Assembly: GCF_003015185.1 (NCBI RefSeq)
Contig: NZ_CP027860.1
Coordinates: forward strand, 1,116,001 to 1,180,000
DNA from: Ahniella affigens
GTDB lineage: Bacteria; Pseudomonadota; Gammaproteobacteria; Xanthomonadales; Ahniellaceae
Length of the DNA: 64,000 bases
Reading direction: 5' to 3'
Shown: positions 26,381 through 35,345 of the stretch, piece after piece
Position numbering within the stretch: the first letter of the stretch is position 1
Layout: every line of letters begins with the position of its first letter
Notes under the pieces: generated by a model
What the model saw: the letters and a program-made list of their open reading frames with translations, nothing else
Told to the model about the DNA's origin: nothing
Databases searched by the model: none
Translations under genes and position numbers: made by a program

Positions 26381-27532
26381 TCAGTCGACGGCCTTCAGCT
26401 CGGTCCAGACATCGTTGTACTTTTTCATCGCTTCTGGCGACAGCACGGCCAAGCCGTAGAGCTTGTTCTGAATGGTGTCGGAGGTCGGCGTGATCATCGG
26501 ATCTTCCGTAATGCTCTTATCCAGACTCGGCGTTGCCGCTTTGTTCGCGTTTGGATACGACACATAGTTGGACACGCCGGCAATCACGTCCGGGCGCAGC
26601 AGGAAGTTCAGGAACTTATGCGCGTTTTCCGGGTGCTTGGCGGTTTTTGGAATGGCCACCATGTCGAACCAGATCGCCGCGCCTTCAGCGGGGATGCTGT
26701 AGCCGACATTGACGCCGCCACCCGCTTCGGCTGCGCGTGCCTTGGCCTGAATAATGTCGCCCGACCAACCCACGACGAGGCACGCGTTCCCGCTGGCCAG
26801 GGCGTCGATGTATTCCGAAGAATGGAAGTTGGTGATCGAGGGGCGCAAGGTTTCGAGCAGCGCAGCAGCCTTGTCGATAACGGCCGGGTCAAAACTGTTC
26901 GGGTCTTCTTTCAAGAAATAAAGCGTGGTCGGAATGATCTCACTCGGGGCATCCAAGAACGTCACACCGCAGTCTTTGAGCTTGGCGAGGTTCTCTGGTT
27001 TGAAGACGAGATCCCAACTGTTGACGACGTCTTCGCTACCGAAAATTTCCTTGATCTTGTCGACGTTGTAGCCGATACCGGTGGTGCCCCAGAGGTAGGG
27101 GAAGGAGTATTCATTGCCCGGATCGACGTCCTGCAATTTGGACATGAGACCTTCGTCCAGGTTGCTCCAGTTCGTGAGCTTGGACTTGTCGAGCTTCTGA
27201 TACGCGCCAGCCTGAATCTGTCGACCGAGGAACGACGACGACGGTACGACGATGTCGTAGCCGGTGTCGCCAGCGAGGATCTTCGATTCCAGCGTGTCGT
27301 TGCTGTCCATTTCGTCATAGGTGACCTTGATGCCGGTTTCCTTCTCGAAGTTGTCGAGCGTGTCGGGGGCAATGTAGTCGGACCAGTTGTAGAAATTCAG
27401 AACCGGCTCTTCGCCAGCCGGAGCGGCATCGGGCTTGGCTGCCGTCGATGCTGTTTGTTCAGAGCTACCACCACCGCCACCACAGCCGGCCAACGCCAGC
27501 GCCATCACCATCGTCAGACTACGGATTTTCAT
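26381..27532 (-). CDS. potF: Putrescine-binding lipoprotein PotF/SpuD-type
   Basis: This 383-residue solute-binding protein of the PotD/PotF family begins with a signal and lipobox (LALAGC at about residue 17) and a Gly/Ser-rich linker. It would be lipid-anchored in the periplasm rather than soluble. Family features include LNFYNWSDYIAPDTLDNFEK (start of the mature domain), GYDIVVPSS, FPYLWGTTGIGYN and FLNFLLRPD. Aspartate and tryptophan residues in these segments bind the diamine. Only one binding protein is present, whereas Pseudomonas has two (SpuD and SpuE). Confidence 0.92.
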   Translation of the reverse strand: MKIRSLTMVMALALAGCGGGGGSSEQTASTAAKPDAAPAGEEPVLNFYNWSDYIAPDTLDNFEKETGIKVTYDEMDSNDTLESKILAGDTGYDIVVPSSSFLGRQIQAGAYQKLDKSKLTNWSNLDEGLMSKLQDVDPGNEYSFPYLWGTTGIGYNVDKIKEIFGSEDVVNSWDLVFKPENLAKLKDCGVTFLDAPSEIIPTTLYFLKEDPNSFDPAVIDKAAALLETLRPSITNFHSSEYIDALASGNACLVVGWSGDIIQAKARAAEAGGGVNVGYSIPAEGAAIWFDMVAIPKTAKHPENAHKFLNFLLRPDVIAGVSNYVSYPNANKAATPSLDKSITEDPMITPTSDTIQNKLYGLAVLSPEAMKKYNDVWTELKAVD

Positions 27533-27709
27533 GATTCGACTCCCGATTTGTTCTGGCCCAATAGGAACTTCGATCTTACTGCCGGAAATGCCCGGAACAA
27601 CATGTATTCGCGATCAGTTTGCGGTCAGCGTGCAACCGCCCTTGCAATGTCCGCAGCTCGCTTGAGGAGCCAATCAAGTGATTGATTGGTAAGCGCTTTA
27701 CAGTGCGCG

Positions 27710-29077
27710 TCAAAGCATTCCCAGTTCCTTGGCCGTGTCATCCAGCGCACCACGGGTCTTGTCGGCGAGCTCGTCGATCTGATCAAAGCTGATGATCAGA
27801 GGGGGTGACAGCAGCATCGAGTCGTAGGTCGCGCGTAGGATCAACCCGCGCTTCAGCGCGAAGTCCCGGCACATGACCCCGACCTTGCCGCGCTCATCAA
27901 AGAACTTTCGTTCCGATTTTTTGGGGACCAATTCGAGCGCGCCAACCATGCCAGCAATGCGCGATTCACCCACTAGCGGATGGTCAGCCAGCTCTTGCCA
28001 GCGCTTCGCGAGGTACGGCCCGGTATCGGTCTTGCAGCGCTCGACGATTTTCTCGTCTTCCAGAATGCGGATGTTTTCCAATGCGACCGCTGCGCAAACC
28101 GGATGCCCGGAGTAGGTGTAACCATGCGCGAGTTCGCCGCCTTGTTCCGCGAGAACCTTCGCGACGCGATCATTGAACATGACTGCGCCGATCGGAATAT
28201 AGCCCGAGCTCAGGCCCTTCGCGATCGGCATGATGTCGGCCTGAAAGCCGAAATACTGGCCTGCAAACCATTCGCCTGTGCGACCAAAACCGCAGATCAC
28301 TTCGTCCGCAATCAACAGCACGTCGTACTTGCGGCAGATGCGTTCAATTTCGGGCCAGTAGGAGTGCGGCGGGATGTACACGCCAATGGCACCCATGATC
28401 GGCTCGCCAATGAATGCCGCGACCTTGTCCGGTCCGAGTTCCAGAATTTTCGCCTCCAGCCGGCGCGCGGCGACGAGTCCGTATTCCTCCGGCGACAGAT
28501 CGCCACCATCCGCAAACCAGAACGGCGGGTCGATATGCACGATGTCCGGAATCGGCAGGCCGCCTTGGGCGTGCATGCCTTTCATGCCACCGAGGCTGGC
28601 GCCAGCGACCGTCGAGCCGTGATAGCCATTGTGGCGACCAATGACGATCTTCTTTTGCGGTTGGTCCTGCACGGCCCAAAAGTGACGGACCATGCGCAGG
28701 ATCGTGTCGTTGGCCTCTGACCCTGAGTTCGTAAAGAACGCATGGTTCAAGTCGCCAGGCGTGAGCTCCGCAAGCTTTGCCGCAAGCCGGACGGTCGGGC
28801 CGGTCGTGCATTGAAAGAAGCTGTTGTAGTAGGCAAGCTCGGTCATCTGCTTTGCCGCCACCGCGCCGAGTTCCTTGCGGCCATACCCGACGTTGACGCA
28901 CCAAAGCCCAGCGAACGCATCCAGCAGCTTGTTGCCGAGCGCGTCCCAAACGTAACAGCCTTCACCGCGGGTCAAAATGCGCGTGCCCTTCTTGGCCAGC
29001 GCAGCGTTGTCGTTGAAGGGGTGCAGGTGATGCGCGGCATCGAGCGCTTGCAGGGTCTTGATATCGAGTTCGGTCAT
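27710..29077 (-). CDS. spuC: Putrescine-pyruvate aminotransferase SpuC-type
   Basis: This 455-residue class-III PLP aminotransferase transfers the amino group of putrescine (or another omega-amine) to pyruvate. It shows FTNSGSEANDTILRM, NGYHGSTVAG, DEVICGFGRTGEWFA and the PLP lysine in PIAKGLSSGYIPIGA. The start at the ATG 29077 is preferred over the TTG at 29083. It sits between the gamma-glutamyl-putrescine synthetase gene and the transport genes, as in the Pseudomonas spuABCDEFGH cluster. The organism may therefore use both the transaminase and the gamma-glutamyl routes. Confidence 0.92.
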   Translation of the reverse strand: MTELDIKTLQALDAAHHLHPFNDNAALAKKGTRILTRGEGCYVWDALGNKLLDAFAGLWCVNVGYGRKELGAVAAKQMTELAYYNSFFQCTTGPTVRLAAKLAELTPGDLNHAFFTNSGSEANDTILRMVRHFWAVQDQPQKKIVIGRHNGYHGSTVAGASLGGMKGMHAQGGLPIPDIVHIDPPFWFADGGDLSPEEYGLVAARRLEAKILELGPDKVAAFIGEPIMGAIGVYIPPHSYWPEIERICRKYDVLLIADEVICGFGRTGEWFAGQYFGFQADIMPIAKGLSSGYIPIGAVMFNDRVAKVLAEQGGELAHGYTYSGHPVCAAVALENIRILEDEKIVERCKTDTGPYLAKRWQELADHPLVGESRIAGMVGALELVPKKSERKFFDERGKVGVMCRDFALKRGLILRATYDSMLLSPPLIISFDQIDELADKTRGALDDTAKELGML

Positions 29078-29086
29078 GATCAATTC

Positions 29087-30478
29087 TCAGACGTTGAGCA
29101 GTAGGAACTCGCGCTCCCAGCTGCTGATGACACGGAAAAACGTTTCGTACTCTTTTTGCTTGACCGAGATATAAGCGCGAACAAAACGCTTGCCCAGAAT
29201 GTCGGCCAGTTCTTCGGCATCTTGCAACAGCGTCAAGGCATGCTCCAGGTTGCGCGGCAGTTCATAGCCCTTGTCCTGAGCGCTGTTGGTCAGTGGCTCC
29301 GTGGGTGTCAGTTTCTCTTTGATGCCGAGATAGCCGCAGGCCAGCGTAGCGGCCATGGCGAGATACGGATTCGCATCAGAGCCGGCAAATCGGCTTTCAA
29401 CCCGAGTGTTTTCGGGCGTATCAATCGGCACGCGCAAGCCACAGGTGCGGTTGTCGATGCCCCATTGCACGTTGATGGGCGCGACCTCACCAAGCGCGAG
29501 GCGTCGGTAGGAGTTCACATTCGGCGCGAAGAACGCCATCGCCATCGGTACGTACTTCTGCAAACCACCCAAGTAGTGGTGGAACATCTCGGTCATGCCG
29601 CCCGACTTTTCATTGGCGAACAGATTCTTGCCGGTCTTCAGGCTGATCATGCTCTGATGCAGATGCATGGAACTGCCAGCCTCATTCGACATTGGCTTGG
29701 CCAGAAATGTCGCATAGATGCCATGGCGCAGCGCCGCCTCGCGCATGGTGCGCTTGAATAAAAAGACATGATCGGCGCGCGACAGCGGGTCGGCATGCAA
29801 GAAGTTCACTTCCAGCTGCGCAGCACCCGACTCGTGGATCAAAGTATCGACATCCAGCTCCATGGCTTCGGCGTAGTCGTACATGTCATCGAGGATCGGG
29901 TCGAACTCGTTGACCGCGTCGATCGAATAGCTCTGCCGCGCGGTTTCCGGACGGCCCGAGCGGCCCGCGGGTGGCTGCAACGGGAGGTCGGGGTCGATGT
30001 TCCGTTGGACGAGGAAGAATTCCAGCTCAGGCGCCAAAATTGGTCTGACGCCGATGCCCTCGAACAAACTCAGCACCCGGCGCAGCACATTGCGCGGCGC
30101 CAGATCATGCGGCCGGCCATCGCGGGTATAGCAGTCGTGAATGATCTGCGCCGTGGGGGCCGACGCCCAGGGCACGATGCGCGCCGTGCTCGGGTCGGGC
30201 CGCAGCACCATGTCGGAATCGGACGGGCTGACCAGTTCGTAGTAGTCGTCCGGATAATCGCCCGTCACGGTGGTGGCGAAAATGCCTTCGGGTAGTCGGG
30301 TGCCGTAGTCGTGCGAGAACTTGGCTGCCGGAATGATCTTGCCGCGTGCGTTGCCGGTGATGTCCGGTACCAGGCATTCAACCTCGGTGATGCGCTTCTC
30401 CTTCAGCCAGCGCTTCAGGGTGTTCTCGGTTGAGGTCGGAGTTTCGGCTTGGGCCGGTTTCTGCTTGCGGGCAGCCAT
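29087..30478 (-). CDS. puuA: Glutamate-putrescine ligase (glutamine-synthetase-like)
   Basis: This 463-residue glutamine-synthetase-fold enzyme is close to PuuA/SpuB, which joins glutamate to putrescine with ATP. It has the N-terminal ITEVECLVPDITGNARGKII, PELEFFLV, the MSNEAGSSMHLHQS metal/ATP site, NSYRRLALGEVAPINVQWG and NRTCGLRVP. The strict GS adenylylation tyrosine motif is absent. It lies between puuD and spuC with spacings of three and nine bases, so one message probably covers them all. Confidence 0.92.
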   Translation of the reverse strand: MAARKQKPAQAETPTSTENTLKRWLKEKRITEVECLVPDITGNARGKIIPAAKFSHDYGTRLPEGIFATTVTGDYPDDYYELVSPSDSDMVLRPDPSTARIVPWASAPTAQIIHDCYTRDGRPHDLAPRNVLRRVLSLFEGIGVRPILAPELEFFLVQRNIDPDLPLQPPAGRSGRPETARQSYSIDAVNEFDPILDDMYDYAEAMELDVDTLIHESGAAQLEVNFLHADPLSRADHVFLFKRTMREAALRHGIYATFLAKPMSNEAGSSMHLHQSMISLKTGKNLFANEKSGGMTEMFHHYLGGLQKYVPMAMAFFAPNVNSYRRLALGEVAPINVQWGIDNRTCGLRVPIDTPENTRVESRFAGSDANPYLAMAATLACGYLGIKEKLTPTEPLTNSAQDKGYELPRNLEHALTLLQDAEELADILGKRFVRAYISVKQKEYETFFRVISSWEREFLLLNV

Positions 30479-30481
30479 AAG

Positions 30482-31234
30482 TCACGTCGCTTTGTGTTGT
30501 CGATAGGCAGTCATGGCCTCTGCAAAGGCCTTGAAAATTTGGGTATAGAACGGGTTTTCGAGCACTTTCCATTCGGGGTGCCATTGCACGGCCAGCAGGA
30601 ACTGTTTATTGGAATCAAGTCGTACGGCCTCGACCAGTCCATCCGGCGCGCGAGCTTCGACGACCAGACTCGGTGCAACGTCGCGAATGCCCTGGCCATG
30701 CAGGGAATTGACCATGGCAGTGTCGGCGTTCGCGGCGCGGGCCAGGATCCCGCCGGGGGTCAACGCCACGGGGTGCGCGAGGCCATATTGCACGTCCAGC
30801 GGATCGGCAGTGTTTTCGCGATGGTCAGCAAACGGGCCGGCTTCGTGCACCTTCTGGTACAGGCTGCCACCCAAGGCAACATTGACTTCCTGCAGGCCGC
30901 GGCAGACCGCCAACACTGGCAGACCACGCTCGACCGCAGCACGGACGATCGACAGCGTGGTCGCATCGCGCGCAGGGTCGTGCACATTGCCGGGATAACT
31001 GGCCTCATCGCTGTAGTGATGCGGCTCAATGTTGCTGTACGCACCCGTCAGAAACAGACCATCCAGGCGGTCCAGGAGCGGCCAATAGTCGAGTGGCGGC
31101 TCCAACGATGGCATCAGGAGCGGTAAAGCGTCGGCGGCCTCGCGCAGGGCGCGCAGGTACTTTTCGCCGGCCATGTGAAAGTAATGATGCCCCACCTGCT
31201 TGCGATCACAGGGCACACCTACCCAGTTCTGCAT
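30482..31234 (-). CDS. puuD: Gamma-glutamyl-GABA hydrolase (class I amidotransferase-like)
   Basis: This 250-residue protein of the peptidase C26 family releases GABA from gamma-glutamyl-GABA. It is the counterpart of PuuD/SpuA. The nucleophile elbow PVLAVCRGLQEVNVALGG carries the catalytic cysteine, and VQWHPEW carries the catalytic histidine of the triad. It is the first gene of the leftward operon, and the 163-base gap to the divergent glutamine-synthetase-like gene should hold its promoter. Confidence 0.92.
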   Translation of the reverse strand: MQNWVGVPCDRKQVGHHYFHMAGEKYLRALREAADALPLLMPSLEPPLDYWPLLDRLDGLFLTGAYSNIEPHHYSDEASYPGNVHDPARDATTLSIVRAAVERGLPVLAVCRGLQEVNVALGGSLYQKVHEAGPFADHRENTADPLDVQYGLAHPVALTPGGILARAANADTAMVNSLHGQGIRDVAPSLVVEARAPDGLVEAVRLDSNKQFLLAVQWHPEWKVLENPFYTQIFKAFAEAMTAYRQHKAT

Positions 31235-31320
31235 CGGCTGGAACCTCGTCGGGGGAACGCCCGAACCCTAACCGGGCTGTTCGATTTTTTCAACACAAAC
31301 GACGGCAGGGGGGTGTGGAG

Positions 31321-31369
31321 TGTCAAATGTGTTGAGTATTTTTGACAGCCTCGAAAGCTCTGTTAGCAT
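31321..31369 (+). promoter_or_regulatory. Sigma-70 promoter with inverted repeat before the second GS-like gene
   Basis: TTGACA at 31342-31347 and TAGCAT at 31364-31369 are separated by 16 bases and lie about 30 bases before the ATG at 31398. TGTCAAA at 31321-31327 and TTTGACA at 31341-31347 form an inverted repeat overlapping the -35 box, a likely operator for a regulator of the putrescine genes. The regulator itself is not in this window. Confidence 0.6.
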
Positions 31370-31397
31370 CCGGGCATTCCCTCGCTGAGCCGACATC

Positions 31398-32765
31398 ATG
31401 AGCAAAGCCGCCTTGCACCCGGACGATCAGGCCACCCTCGATGCCATGCCGAGTCTGGAGCAGATCGACTTCATTTTGCCTGACATGAACGCCTTGTCGC
31501 GGGGCAAGCGGGTCACGCTGGAGGCCTTGCCCAAGGTTTACGAAAACGGCGTTTGCTTGCCGATGTCCTTGCTTGGTACCGATGTGACGGGCAATACCGT
31601 TGAGGAAACCGGGCTTGGGTATGACATTGGCGATGAGGATCGCGTCTGCCGCCCGATACCCGGCACACTGCGGCCCGTGCCGTGGAGCCCGCGTCCCATG
31701 GCGCAGGCGTTGTTGGCGATGGAGGATCGTGAGGGCAAGGTATTTGCCGCGAACCCGCGCGAAGTGCTGAAGCGCGTGCTTGATCGATACTCGGCGCGCG
31801 GGCTGACGCCAGTGGTGGCCGTTGAGCTTGAGTTCTATCTGCTCGATCAGGAACTGACCAAAGAAGGATTTCCGCAAACCTCGATCAACCCAGCGACCCG
31901 CACTCGCAACCGCACCACCCAGGTTTATTCGATGCAGGACCTGGATGATTATCAGGGTTTTACCGACGCCATCGACGCCGTGTGCCGCGCTCAGCGCATT
32001 CCGGCCGACACCGCCGTGGCCGAATACGCGCCCGGACAGTTCGAAATCAACTTGAAGCACCGTGCCGATGCGTTGGCCGCTTGCGATGACGCCATTCTGC
32101 TGAAGCGCGCGATCAAGGCGGTCGCGGCGCAGCAAGGGCTCTTAGCGACGTTCATGGCGAAGCCATTTGTCGAGCAGGCCGGCAGCGGCACGCACATTCA
32201 CGTCAGCGTACTCGACCAGAACGGCCACAACATCTTCGCGTGTACGCCAGAATCGCCTGCGCCTGCGCTGTTGGCCGCCATTGCTGGATTGCAGCGGCGC
32301 ACCGACGATGCGCTGGTGATGTTCGCCCCGCACGCAAATAGCTACCGCCGCTTTGTGCTGAACTCGTTCGTGCCGTTGAATACCTGTTGGGGCTTCAACA
32401 ATCGCACGGTCGCGATGCGTATTCCTTACAGCGACCCGAAAAACGTCCGCATTGAGCACCGCATCGCCGGGGCGGACGCCAACCCGTATTTGGTGACCGC
32501 CGCGGTGCTCGCGGGCATGCTGGACGGACTCGAACTTCCGGCCGATCCGGGCCCGCCGATTGTCGGCAATGCTTACGAGCAAACCGAAAATCGCGAGCTC
32601 TTCTGGCGCGAAACGCTTCTCGATTTCATGAACAGTTCATGGGTCAGAGACACGCTCGGCGCCGAGTTCCAGCATATCTTCGGTCAGCAAAAGCTCAAGG
32701 AACTCCGGAGTTTTAACCGGGAAGTCACATCGCTGGAAGTGGATTGGTACCTGCGCCTGGTTTGA
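31398..32765 (+). CDS. Second glutamine-synthetase-family gamma-glutamyl-polyamine synthetase
   Basis: This 455-residue paralogue of the 29087-30478 protein is divergently transcribed, like spuI in Pseudomonas. It has IDFILPDMNALSRGKRV, VAVELEFYLLD, KPFVEQAGSGTHIHVSV (the GS metal and ATP segment), NSYRRFVLNSFVPLNTCWG and NRTVAMRIP. These place it among PuuA-like enzymes rather than true glutamine synthetases. It may act on a different polyamine such as spermidine or cadaverine. It is followed by a GC hairpin at 32782-32815. Confidence 0.88.
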   Translation: MSKAALHPDDQATLDAMPSLEQIDFILPDMNALSRGKRVTLEALPKVYENGVCLPMSLLGTDVTGNTVEETGLGYDIGDEDRVCRPIPGTLRPVPWSPRPMAQALLAMEDREGKVFAANPREVLKRVLDRYSARGLTPVVAVELEFYLLDQELTKEGFPQTSINPATRTRNRTTQVYSMQDLDDYQGFTDAIDAVCRAQRIPADTAVAEYAPGQFEINLKHRADALAACDDAILLKRAIKAVAAQQGLLATFMAKPFVEQAGSGTHIHVSVLDQNGHNIFACTPESPAPALLAAIAGLQRRTDDALVMFAPHANSYRRFVLNSFVPLNTCWGFNNRTVAMRIPYSDPKNVRIEHRIAGADANPYLVTAAVLAGMLDGLELPADPGPPIVGNAYEQTENRELFWRETLLDFMNSSWVRDTLGAEFQHIFGQQKLKELRSFNREVTSLEVDWYLRLV

Positions 32766-32781
32766 GCCTTGCCGATGTTTT

Positions 32782-32815
32782 CTGGGTACCAGGCGGCACA
32801 AGCCCTGGCACCCAG
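32782..32815 (+). terminator. Hairpin between the GS-like gene and nudE
   Basis: CTGGGTACCAGG pairs with CCTGGCACCCAG with one internal mismatch around a short loop. No T run follows. It may terminate the upstream message or act as a processing hairpin ahead of nudE, whose ATG is at 32829. Confidence 0.45.
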
Positions 32816-32828
32816 GTAGAATCAGCGG

Positions 32829-33395
32829 ATGCCCAAACTTCCCTTGATTCATGCCACGCGCGTGCTCCACCCGGATGCCCGCTTTCCGATCGAACAGGTC
32901 GACCTCGAATTCAGCAACGGTGTCCGTCGCACCTACGAGCGCCAGGCGGCGCGTGGGCGCGGAGCGGTGGCCATCGTGGCGATGCGCGACCCGGACACGT
33001 TCTTGCTGGTCCGAGAATATGTCTGTGGCTTGCACGCTTACGAGCTCGGCCTGCCGAAGGGCCGCGTCGAGCGCGGCGAGGACATTCTGGAAGCGGCCAA
33101 TCGCGAGCTGAAAGAAGAAGTGGGCGTGGGCGCGCATCGCCTCACGTTGATCAAGCGCTTGTCGTTGGCGCCGACCTACATGAGCCATCGCACGGATATT
33201 GTGCTTGCCGAAGACTTGTATGACGAGCGGCTTGAGGGCGATGAGCCCGAGGAGCTTGAAGTGGTGCCTTGGCCAGTGGCTGATCTGGACGCGCTTTTGA
33301 TGCGCGAGGATGTCACCGAAGGCCGCTCGATTGCCGCATTGTTTACGGCGCGTGCGTACCTGAAGGCCCGGGCCGAAGGGCGGAATTGGACATGA
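32829..33395 (+). CDS. nudE: ADP compounds hydrolase NudE
   Basis: This 188-residue Nudix hydrolase cleaves ADP-ribose, Ap3A and NADH-type substrates. A full Nudix box is visible at about residues 77-99: G-x5-E-x7-RELKEEVG, starting GRVERGE. The preceding HAYELGLPKG and following LAPTYMSH match NudE. It overlaps cysQ by four bases (ATGA at 33392). The nudE-cysQ pairing is common in gammaproteobacteria. Confidence 0.93.
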   Translation: MPKLPLIHATRVLHPDARFPIEQVDLEFSNGVRRTYERQAARGRGAVAIVAMRDPDTFLLVREYVCGLHAYELGLPKGRVERGEDILEAANRELKEEVGVGAHRLTLIKRLSLAPTYMSHRTDIVLAEDLYDERLEGDEPEELEVVPWPVADLDALLMREDVTEGRSIAALFTARAYLKARAEGRNWT

Positions 33396-34186
33396 GCGAT
33401 TACACGCACTGGTTGGAGCCCGTCCGCGGGCTCGCCGAACTGGCTGGGCGCGCCATTCTCGATATCTATCGAACGGATTTTGACGTCGAGCAGAAAGACG
33501 ATCAGAGCCCGCTGACTGCGGCAGATCTGGCGGCGCATCGGATCATCAGCGACGGCCTCAGGCAGCTGACGCCGGACCAGCCGATTCTGTCCGAAGAATC
33601 GCGCCACGCGCCGTTTGCGGAGCGTTCGCAATGGTCGCGCTTCTGGCTCGTGGACCCGCTCGATGGTACGCGCGAGTTCGTCAAACGTAACGGCGAGTTC
33701 AGCGTCAATATCGCGTTGATTGAGGCGGGTAGACCTGTGTTGGGCGTGGTCCACGCGCCGGTATTGGGATGGTCCGCCGCGGCGGCACAAGGTGCGGGTG
33801 CGAGTCTGGTGCAATCCAATGGCGATCGGCAGCCATTGCGCGTGCAGCCAGCCAAAGCACCATTGCGGCTCGCTGGCAGCCGGTCGCATGGCGATGCGCG
33901 CCTGAATGCGGTGTTGGCGCGCATCGGCGAACATGAACTTAGGCCCATGGGTTCGGCGCTCAAGTTTGTGCTCGTGGCGCAAGGCGAGGCCGATGTCTAC
34001 CTGCGCTTCGGCCCGACCAGTGAGTGGGACACGGCGGCCGGTCAATGTGTGCTGGAGCAAGCGGGCGGATCGTTGCTGTCGCTGAGTGGCGAGCCCTTCA
34101 CGTACAACCGCCGGGACACGCTATTGAATGGTGATTTCATCGCATTGGGCGACCCGGGCCTGGCTTGGCAATCGTGGCTTGCATGA
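33392..34186 (+). CDS. cysQ: 3'(2'),5'-bisphosphate nucleotidase CysQ
   Basis: This 264-residue metal-dependent phosphatase of the inositol monophosphatase fold removes the 3'-phosphate from PAP, a by-product of sulphate assimilation. It has SPLTAADLAAH, the metal-binding ILSEES, WLVDPLDGTREFVKRNGEF (core DPLDGTREF) and the late acidic site TSEWDTAAGQ. The ATG at 33392, overlapping the nudE stop, is preferred over the TTG at 33386. The stop overlaps mazG in the same ATGA manner. Confidence 0.94.
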   Translation: MSDYTHWLEPVRGLAELAGRAILDIYRTDFDVEQKDDQSPLTAADLAAHRIISDGLRQLTPDQPILSEESRHAPFAERSQWSRFWLVDPLDGTREFVKRNGEFSVNIALIEAGRPVLGVVHAPVLGWSAAAAQGAGASLVQSNGDRQPLRVQPAKAPLRLAGSRSHGDARLNAVLARIGEHELRPMGSALKFVLVAQGEADVYLRFGPTSEWDTAAGQCVLEQAGGSLLSLSGEPFTYNRRDTLLNGDFIALGDPGLAWQSWLA

Positions 34187-34995
34187 TGAATCCCACAGTA
34201 CTGGCCCCGATTGACCAGTTGCTCGCCATCATGGCCCGCCTGCGCGACCCTCAAGGCGGTTGCCCGTGGGACGTCAAGCAAAATTTTGCGAGCGTCGCAC
34301 CCTATACGATCGAAGAGGCTTACGAAGTGGCCGATGCGATCGATCGCGGCGATTTTGACGATCTGCGCGAGGAATTGGGCGATCTGTTGCTGCAAGTGGT
34401 ATTTCACGCACGCATGGCCGAGGAGGCCGGTCACTTCGCGTTCAACGACGTGGTTGCAGCCATTTGCGACAAGATGATCCGCCGCCATCCGCACGTGTTC
34501 GGCGATGCTGAAGTCCGCGATGCCGCCGCCCAAACTATCGCCTGGGAAGCGCAAAAGCGCGACGAGAAAGGTCTGAAGCAGGACGACAGCGTGTTGGCCG
34601 GAATCAGCTCCGGAATGCCGGAATGGCTGCGTGCCGTGAAGCTGCAAAAGCGCGCTGCGAGCGTCGGCTTTGAGTGGCCAGACGCGGCACCGATTCTGGA
34701 CAAGCTTGAAGAGGAAATTGCCGAGGTACGGGCGGAGCTTGCGCGCACCGATCTGAGCCCGGAAACGAGGCAGGAACGCCTACAGGACGAAATCGGCGAT
34801 GTGTTGTTTGTCGCATTGAATCTCGCCCGGACCAGTGGAGTTGATCCTTCGGCGGCGCTGCGTTGCGCCAATCGCAAGTTCGAATGGCGTTTTCGCTGGA
34901 TGGAGCAACAAGCCGCCAGACAGCGAACAGCACTACAAGATCTGGACTTGAGCGCGCAGGAACAGCTCTGGCGGGAAGCCAAAGAGAATCAGTAA
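34183..34995 (+). CDS. mazG: Nucleoside triphosphate pyrophosphohydrolase MazG
   Basis: This 270-residue protein has two MazG domains. The N-terminal one shows GGCPWD, YTIEEAYEV and DDLREELGDLLLQVVFHA (core EELGDLLLQ). The C-terminal one shows KLEEEIAEVRAEL and LQDEIGDVLFVALNLAR. The enzyme hydrolyses NTPs to NMPs and is linked to ppGpp and stress control. The start at 34183 overlaps the cysQ stop, making nudE-cysQ-mazG a coupled operon. Confidence 0.94.
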   Translation: MMNPTVLAPIDQLLAIMARLRDPQGGCPWDVKQNFASVAPYTIEEAYEVADAIDRGDFDDLREELGDLLLQVVFHARMAEEAGHFAFNDVVAAICDKMIRRHPHVFGDAEVRDAAAQTIAWEAQKRDEKGLKQDDSVLAGISSGMPEWLRAVKLQKRAASVGFEWPDAAPILDKLEEEIAEVRAELARTDLSPETRQERLQDEIGDVLFVALNLARTSGVDPSAALRCANRKFEWRFRWMEQQAARQRTALQDLDLSAQEQLWREAKENQ

Positions 34996-35345
34996 GCCGC
35001 ATCCGCCTACCCAGGTGCTTTTTCAATGCAAAAGCCGGCTTGGGCTGTAGTAATGGCTTCCGGGATAGTATTCTTGTCGCGTGGAGCCGGCACCAGGTTG
35101 GACTGTTTTGGGGCGACATCCGAATCCCGAACCATCGAACCAAGTTCCGCTGGTGTATTGGCTATAGGCGGGGCGCCGGTGAGGCTGAGGGGCGCCGGTC
35201 ACCGATTGGATTCAATTCCAAATTGGGTGACCAGGGCAGATCACCGTAAGGTGTCCAGTCGCATGGTCTGGCGGTGTCGGGGGTTGAACTGGTGGCGACC
35301 GCGACATAGGGGTTGCCTGTACTGAATCAGTAAGCGGATCTTACA
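34996..35345. other. 350-bp spacer before the kinase cluster
   Basis: No gene is supported. Short inverted or repeated pieces such as GGGGCGCCGG (35174 and 35190 region) occur, and the base composition looks chromosomal. It could be the decayed remains of a sigma-factor gene expected ahead of the first kinase, but I cannot detect any sigma motif in it. It probably contains the first kinase promoter. Confidence 0.4.

Noticed and set aside
26300-27685. 461-codon frame opposite potF
   Set aside because: Antisense shadow of the binding-protein gene, with no ribosome site or family pattern.
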